From contig DNNJ01000332.1 of the NCBI GenBank assembly GCA_003487955.1, positions 1 to 9,369 on the forward strand: 9,369 bases of DNA, in the 5' to 3' direction. This document shows, in pieces, positions 6,164 to 9,369 of this stretch. Position 1 is the first letter of the stretch. Every line of letters begins with the position of its first letter. The stretch comes from Clostridiales bacterium (GTDB taxonomy: Bacteria; Bacillota; Clostridia; Tissierellales; Sedimentibacteraceae). The notes beneath the pieces are model-generated. The model was not told the DNA's origin and did not search any database. It worked only from the letters and a program-made list of their open reading frames with translations. The position numbers were made by a program, and so were the translations under genes.

Positions 6164-7921
6164 ATGTCATTAGACGGTATTTTTATAAACAGTATAACAA
6201 ATGAATTATATAAAAAATTGCTCGGCGGACGAGTGGATAAAGTTCATCAGCCGGATAAAAATGAAATAGTTATATCTATAAGAAGCAAAGGAGAAAGCTT
6301 TAAGCTGTTGATTACTGCTATAAGCTCAAGCCCGAGACTTCATCTTACAAATGTAACCAGAAAAAACCCTGTAGAGCCGCCCATGTTTTGCATGCTTTTA
6401 AGAAAGCACTTGACAGGTTCCTATATAAAAAATATAAGACAGATAAATTTTGACAGAATTGTAGAAATTTCTTTTGAATGCAGGGATGAATTGGGTACTG
6501 CCGTACATAAATCCCTCATTACGGAAATAATGGGCAAACACAGCAACATTATATTTTTAAACGAAGAGCTTTCAGTAATTGATTCTTTAAAAAGAATTAC
6601 ACCAAATGTAAGTTCTGTAAGGCAAATATATCCGGGACTTAAATATATTACTCCTCCGGGCTCTGATAAATTGAATCCGATGACAGTGAGCAAAGAATTG
6701 TTTATGAAAGAAATTGAATCAGTAAACAGCGGAATATATATTTTTGATTTTTTATATAAGAATTTCACCGGATTCAGTCCTTTTATATCAAGAGAAATTT
6801 GTTATTTGACAAGCTTAAATGAAAGCACATATTTAGGTGAGTTAAGCGAGAATAAAAAAGAAGAAATATGGAATGCATTCAATAAAATCATAAATAGAAT
6901 AAAACAAAAGGACTTTTCATTTAATATTTATTATGATGAAAATAAGCCATATGGTTTCTATTGCATGGAAATTGAACATTTAAATAAGCTTAGCAAGAAA
7001 AGTTTCACTTCGCCCGGAGAGCTTTTAGATGAATATTATTATGAGCAAGACAATAAAAATAAAATAAATCAAAGAGTTGCAAGTCTTATTAAAAGCATAA
7101 ATACAAAAATTATAAGAAATAAAAAAAAGGCTGAAAAGCAAAGAAATGAACTTTTAAATGCTGAAAGCAGAGATAAGTACAGAATTTACGGTGAGCTTAT
7201 TCTTTCAAACCTGCACAAAACCCCTAAAAATAACAAGCTTTTAGTGATAAACTACTACGACCCTGAACAAAAAGAAATTGTTATACCCTTAGACCCTAAA
7301 CTCAACTTATCACAAAACAGCCAAAAATTTTTCAAAAGATACAATAAGCTTAAGAAGGCTGAGGATGAGCTTGAAAAATTAGTCAATTCAACTTTAAGCG
7401 AAATATCTTACTTGGAAAATATTTTATTTTCCATTGAGGAATGCGAAACTATCGATGATTTAAACGAAATTTACAACGAGTTAATTGCTGAAGGGTTTAT
7501 GAAAAGAAGCCTAAAGGTGAATAAATCAAAAGAATCAAAACCTGTTACAACATTTATCTCTTCGGCAGGTCATGAAATATTAGTGGGAAAAAACAATATT
7601 CAAAATGATATGATTACATTTAAAATTGGCAAAAATGATGATTATTGGTTCCACGCCAAAAATATGCCCGGCTCCCATGTTATAATAAGAACAAACGGTG
7701 ATGAATTGACAGATGAAGAGTTTGTTGAAGCAGCACGTATTGCTGCATTTTACAGCAAAGGAAAAACTTCCGGCACTGTTGAAGTAGATTATACCCAAAA
7801 ATCAAACGTGAAAAAGCCCCCTAATGCCAAGCCCGGGTTTGTAATTTACGATACAAATTATTCTATGCTTGTTAAGCCGAATATTGAAGGGATAAAAAGG
7901 GACAGCGGGGACGTATCTTGA
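6164..7921 (+). CDS. rqcH: Ribosome quality control protein RqcH (NFACT family, FbpA/YloA)
   Basis: Binds obstructed 50S subunits carrying peptidyl-tRNA and recruits tRNA-Ala to add C-terminal alanine tails that mark stalled products for proteolysis; older annotations call it fibronectin-binding FbpA. The 585-residue protein has NFACT-N (about 1-200), with D97-R98 in INFDRIVEI matching the residues needed in Bacillus subtilis RqcH. A helix-hairpin-helix region follows, then a lysine-rich coiled coil (about 295-440, split by a middle segment), and NFACT-R (about 460-575) with DDYWFHAKNMPGSHVIIR (492-509) and VDYTQKSNVKKP (541-552). The start is set by AAGGAGG at 6153-6159. Oddity: the last residues (RDSGDVS) and the stop codon are encoded by the left arm of a GGGGAC repeat hairpin, so the native C-terminus has probably been replaced or slightly altered. 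It is transcribed divergently from yicC and convergently with pyrR. Confidence 0.95.
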   Translation: MSLDGIFINSITNELYKKLLGGRVDKVHQPDKNEIVISIRSKGESFKLLITAISSSPRLHLTNVTRKNPVEPPMFCMLLRKHLTGSYIKNIRQINFDRIVEISFECRDELGTAVHKSLITEIMGKHSNIIFLNEELSVIDSLKRITPNVSSVRQIYPGLKYITPPGSDKLNPMTVSKELFMKEIESVNSGIYIFDFLYKNFTGFSPFISREICYLTSLNESTYLGELSENKKEEIWNAFNKIINRIKQKDFSFNIYYDENKPYGFYCMEIEHLNKLSKKSFTSPGELLDEYYYEQDNKNKINQRVASLIKSINTKIIRNKKKAEKQRNELLNAESRDKYRIYGELILSNLHKTPKNNKLLVINYYDPEQKEIVIPLDPKLNLSQNSQKFFKRYNKLKKAEDELEKLVNSTLSEISYLENILFSIEECETIDDLNEIYNELIAEGFMKRSLKVNKSKESKPVTTFISSAGHEILVGKNNIQNDMITFKIGKNDDYWFHAKNMPGSHVIIRTNGDELTDEEFVEAARIAAFYSKGKTSGTVEVDYTQKSNVKKPPNAKPGFVIYDTNYSMLVKPNIEGIKRDSGDVS

Positions 7922-7964
7922 TTGTCACAGGAATGGGACAGCCAAGGTACGTCCCCAGTGTCCC
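7899..7964. repeat. GGGGAC-type repeat hairpin at the rqcH/pyrR junction
   Basis: Left arm 7899-7920 and right arm 7943-7964 pair over 22 positions, with one G-U pair and one two-base internal mismatch, around a 22-base loop. Each arm contains GGGGACGTA or its complement plus an outer GGGACA/TGTCCC; a further GGGACA lies in the loop (7935-7940). The structure spans the rqcH stop codon and ends two bases before the pyrR stop codon, thus filling the convergent junction. It could end or protect both transcripts, but there is no U-run on either side, so calling it a terminator would be inference. Confidence 0.8.
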
Positions 7965-7966
7965 AC

Positions 7967-8521
<555 letters not shown>

Positions 8522-8539
8522 TCAGCTAAAGCCCTCAGA

Positions 8540-8590
8540 ATTATCACGTGTCTGTCACACCACGATAAACGAATATTATCATGTTTGTCA
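8540..8590. repeat. Imperfect direct repeat and small inverted repeats beside the palindrome
   Basis: ATTATCACGTGTCTGTCA (8540-8557) recurs in shorter form as ATTATCATGTTTGTCA (8575-8590), and TTAT-CA-CGTG pairs imperfectly with CACGATAA (8541-8568). Together with the palindrome and the tail to about 8688, this makes the rluD-pyrR gap entirely repeat-like. A pyrR promoter might lie here (GATAAT occurs twice on the minus strand), but no convincing -35 element is visible. Confidence 0.45.
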
Positions 8591-8645
8591 TCCTGAGCAA
8601 TAGCGAAGGATCTCATGAGATCTTTCACTGCGTTCAGAATGACGC
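8586..8645. repeat. Long imperfect palindrome between rluD and pyrR (SFAIAQDD-type repeat)
   Basis: An imperfect inverted repeat of about 28 bases per arm is centred on the perfect 14-base palindrome GATCTCATGAGATC (8609-8622). The arms are TGTCATCCTGAGC... and ...GTTCAGAATGACG. From memory this resembles a widely dispersed bacterial repeat whose chance translation gives peptides such as SFAIAQDDK, and the minus strand here reads exactly that. It lies wholly between genes. It could act as a transcript-stabilising or terminating hairpin after rluD, but it has no U-run. Confidence 0.75.
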
Positions 8646-8688
8646 TACGCGGGTTATTCATTACAATGACGAGAGCTACGCCTTCGCA

Positions 8689-9369
8689 CTAAGTCTTAAT
8701 CTTTTTCAACACCTTTAAAAAGTAATCCGGTAATTCACTTTCAAATTCCATATACTTGCTGGTTGTCGGGTGAACAAATCCCAAAATTTTCGAATGCAGA
8801 AGCTGTCCTTCCAACCCGAATTTATTTGTCTTACCATAAACATCATCGCCTACAACAGGATGTCCTATATGCTTCATATGGACTCTTATTTGATGAGTTC
8901 TGCCGGTTTTTAACTTTAACTTCAGTAAAGTATACTTACCATACCTTTCAATCACCCAATAATTTGTAATTGCTTCTTTGCTGTTCTTGTTTGTTACGGT
9001 AAACTTTTTCCTGTCTTTTTCGCTTCTCCCTAAAGGTACATTAATTTCTCCGTCATCTTCCTTGATATTTCCTTCAACTAATGCATAGTAAATTCTGTTA
9101 ATTGAATGCTCCTTTAAACACTCAGCTAAAAAGTTGTGAGCTCTGTCATTTTTGGCAACAAGCATCAGACCTGAAGTATTTTTGTCTAATCTGTGAACAA
9201 TTCCTGGGCGCATAACCCCATTTATGGTTGATAAATTTTTAAGATGATACATAAGTCCGTTTACCATAGTGCCTGAATAATGTCCTGCGGCAGGATGAAC
9301 TACCATTCCCTGAGGTTTATTTATCACTGTTAAATCGTTGTCCTCATAAACAATATCCAAAGCTATGTT
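8689..9369 (-). CDS. rluD: RluA/RluD family 23S rRNA pseudouridine synthase (5' end beyond window)
   Basis: Isomerises specific uridines to pseudouridine in large-subunit rRNA. The visible 226 residues cover the catalytic domain: LDIVYEDNDLTVINKPQGM, VVHPAAGH, then HRLDKNTSGLMLVAKN, whose Asp is the catalytic residue, PLGRSEKDRKKF, and LKLKTGRTHQIRVHM near the C-terminus. The frame stays open to the window end, and the missing part should be about 75-80 residues, including an S4 RNA-binding domain. The TTG at 9360 lies inside the conserved LDIVYED motif and is not a start. The product is equivalent to Bacillus subtilis YlyB, which also precedes pyrR. The exact target uridines cannot be assigned from sequence, so the symbol is a family-level call. 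Confidence 0.9.
   Translation of the reverse strand, partial: NIALDIVYEDNDLTVINKPQGMVVHPAAGHYSGTMVNGLMYHLKNLSTINGVMRPGIVHRLDKNTSGLMLVAKNDRAHNFLAECLKEHSINRIYYALVEGNIKEDDGEINVPLGRSEKDRKKFTVTNKNSKEAITNYWVIERYGKYTLLKLKLKTGRTHQIRVHMKHIGHPVVGDDVYGKTNKFGLEGQLLHSKILGFVHPTTSKYMEFESELPDYFLKVLKKIKT

Noticed and set aside
5961..6170. A 69-residue minus-strand open frame in the divergent region
   Set aside because: It covers the yicC promoter and the start of rqcH, has no ribosome binding site and resembles no family.
7899..7964. Hairpin as a standard rho-independent terminator
   Set aside because: The stem is strong but no U-tract follows on either strand, so I list it as a repeat with possible termination activity only.
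8580..8645. Reading frame giving VILNAVKDLMRSFAIAQDD on the minus strand
   Set aside because: This is the translation of a palindromic repeat, commonly mis-annotated as protein; it has no start site or coding character.

Overview
The window is a stretch of housekeeping chromosome from a low-GC Gram-positive bacterium. AT-rich codon use, strong AAGGAGG-type ribosome binding sites and the gene order all point to a Clostridia-type Bacillota. The genus cannot be fixed from this sequence; a Tissierellales/Sedimentibacter-like anaerobe is only a guess.

Layout, left to right. The minus-strand block 1-3610 reads priA -> def -> fmt, with fmt cut by the left edge a few residues before its expected end. 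A 219-base gap (3611-3829) holds a probable terminator and a cluster of short GGGGACA/TGTCCCC repeats. The minus-strand block 3830-5910 reads yicC -> remA -> gmk -> rpoZ, packed with 9-base gaps or a 4-base overlap and led by a clear extended -10 promoter. A divergent intergenic region (5911-6163) separates yicC from rqcH (fbpA/yloA, NFACT family) on the plus strand (6164-7921). rqcH converges on pyrR (minus strand), and a long imperfect hairpin lies across the junction. A 191-base gap with a second, unrelated repeat hairpin separates pyrR from rluD, which runs off the right edge.

How the genes relate. The set is the conserved yloA/yloC-remA-gmk-rpoZ-(coaBC)-priA-def-fmt neighbourhood next to the rluD-pyrR pair. 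It joins RNA turnover (YicC), a matrix/osmotic regulator (RemA), GMP phosphorylation (Gmk), an RNA polymerase subunit (omega), replication restart (PriA), N-terminal maturation and initiator formylation (Def, Fmt), ribosome quality control (RqcH), pyrimidine regulation (PyrR) and rRNA pseudouridylation (RluD). Compared with the Bacillus subtilis order, coaBC is missing between rpoZ and priA, and the repeat cluster lies in its place.

I see no new multi-gene system, phage, transposase gene, CRISPR array, tRNA or rRNA. The unusual content is non-coding: two families of dispersed palindromic repeats that fill gene junctions and, at rqcH and perhaps fmt, reach into the ends of coding sequences.
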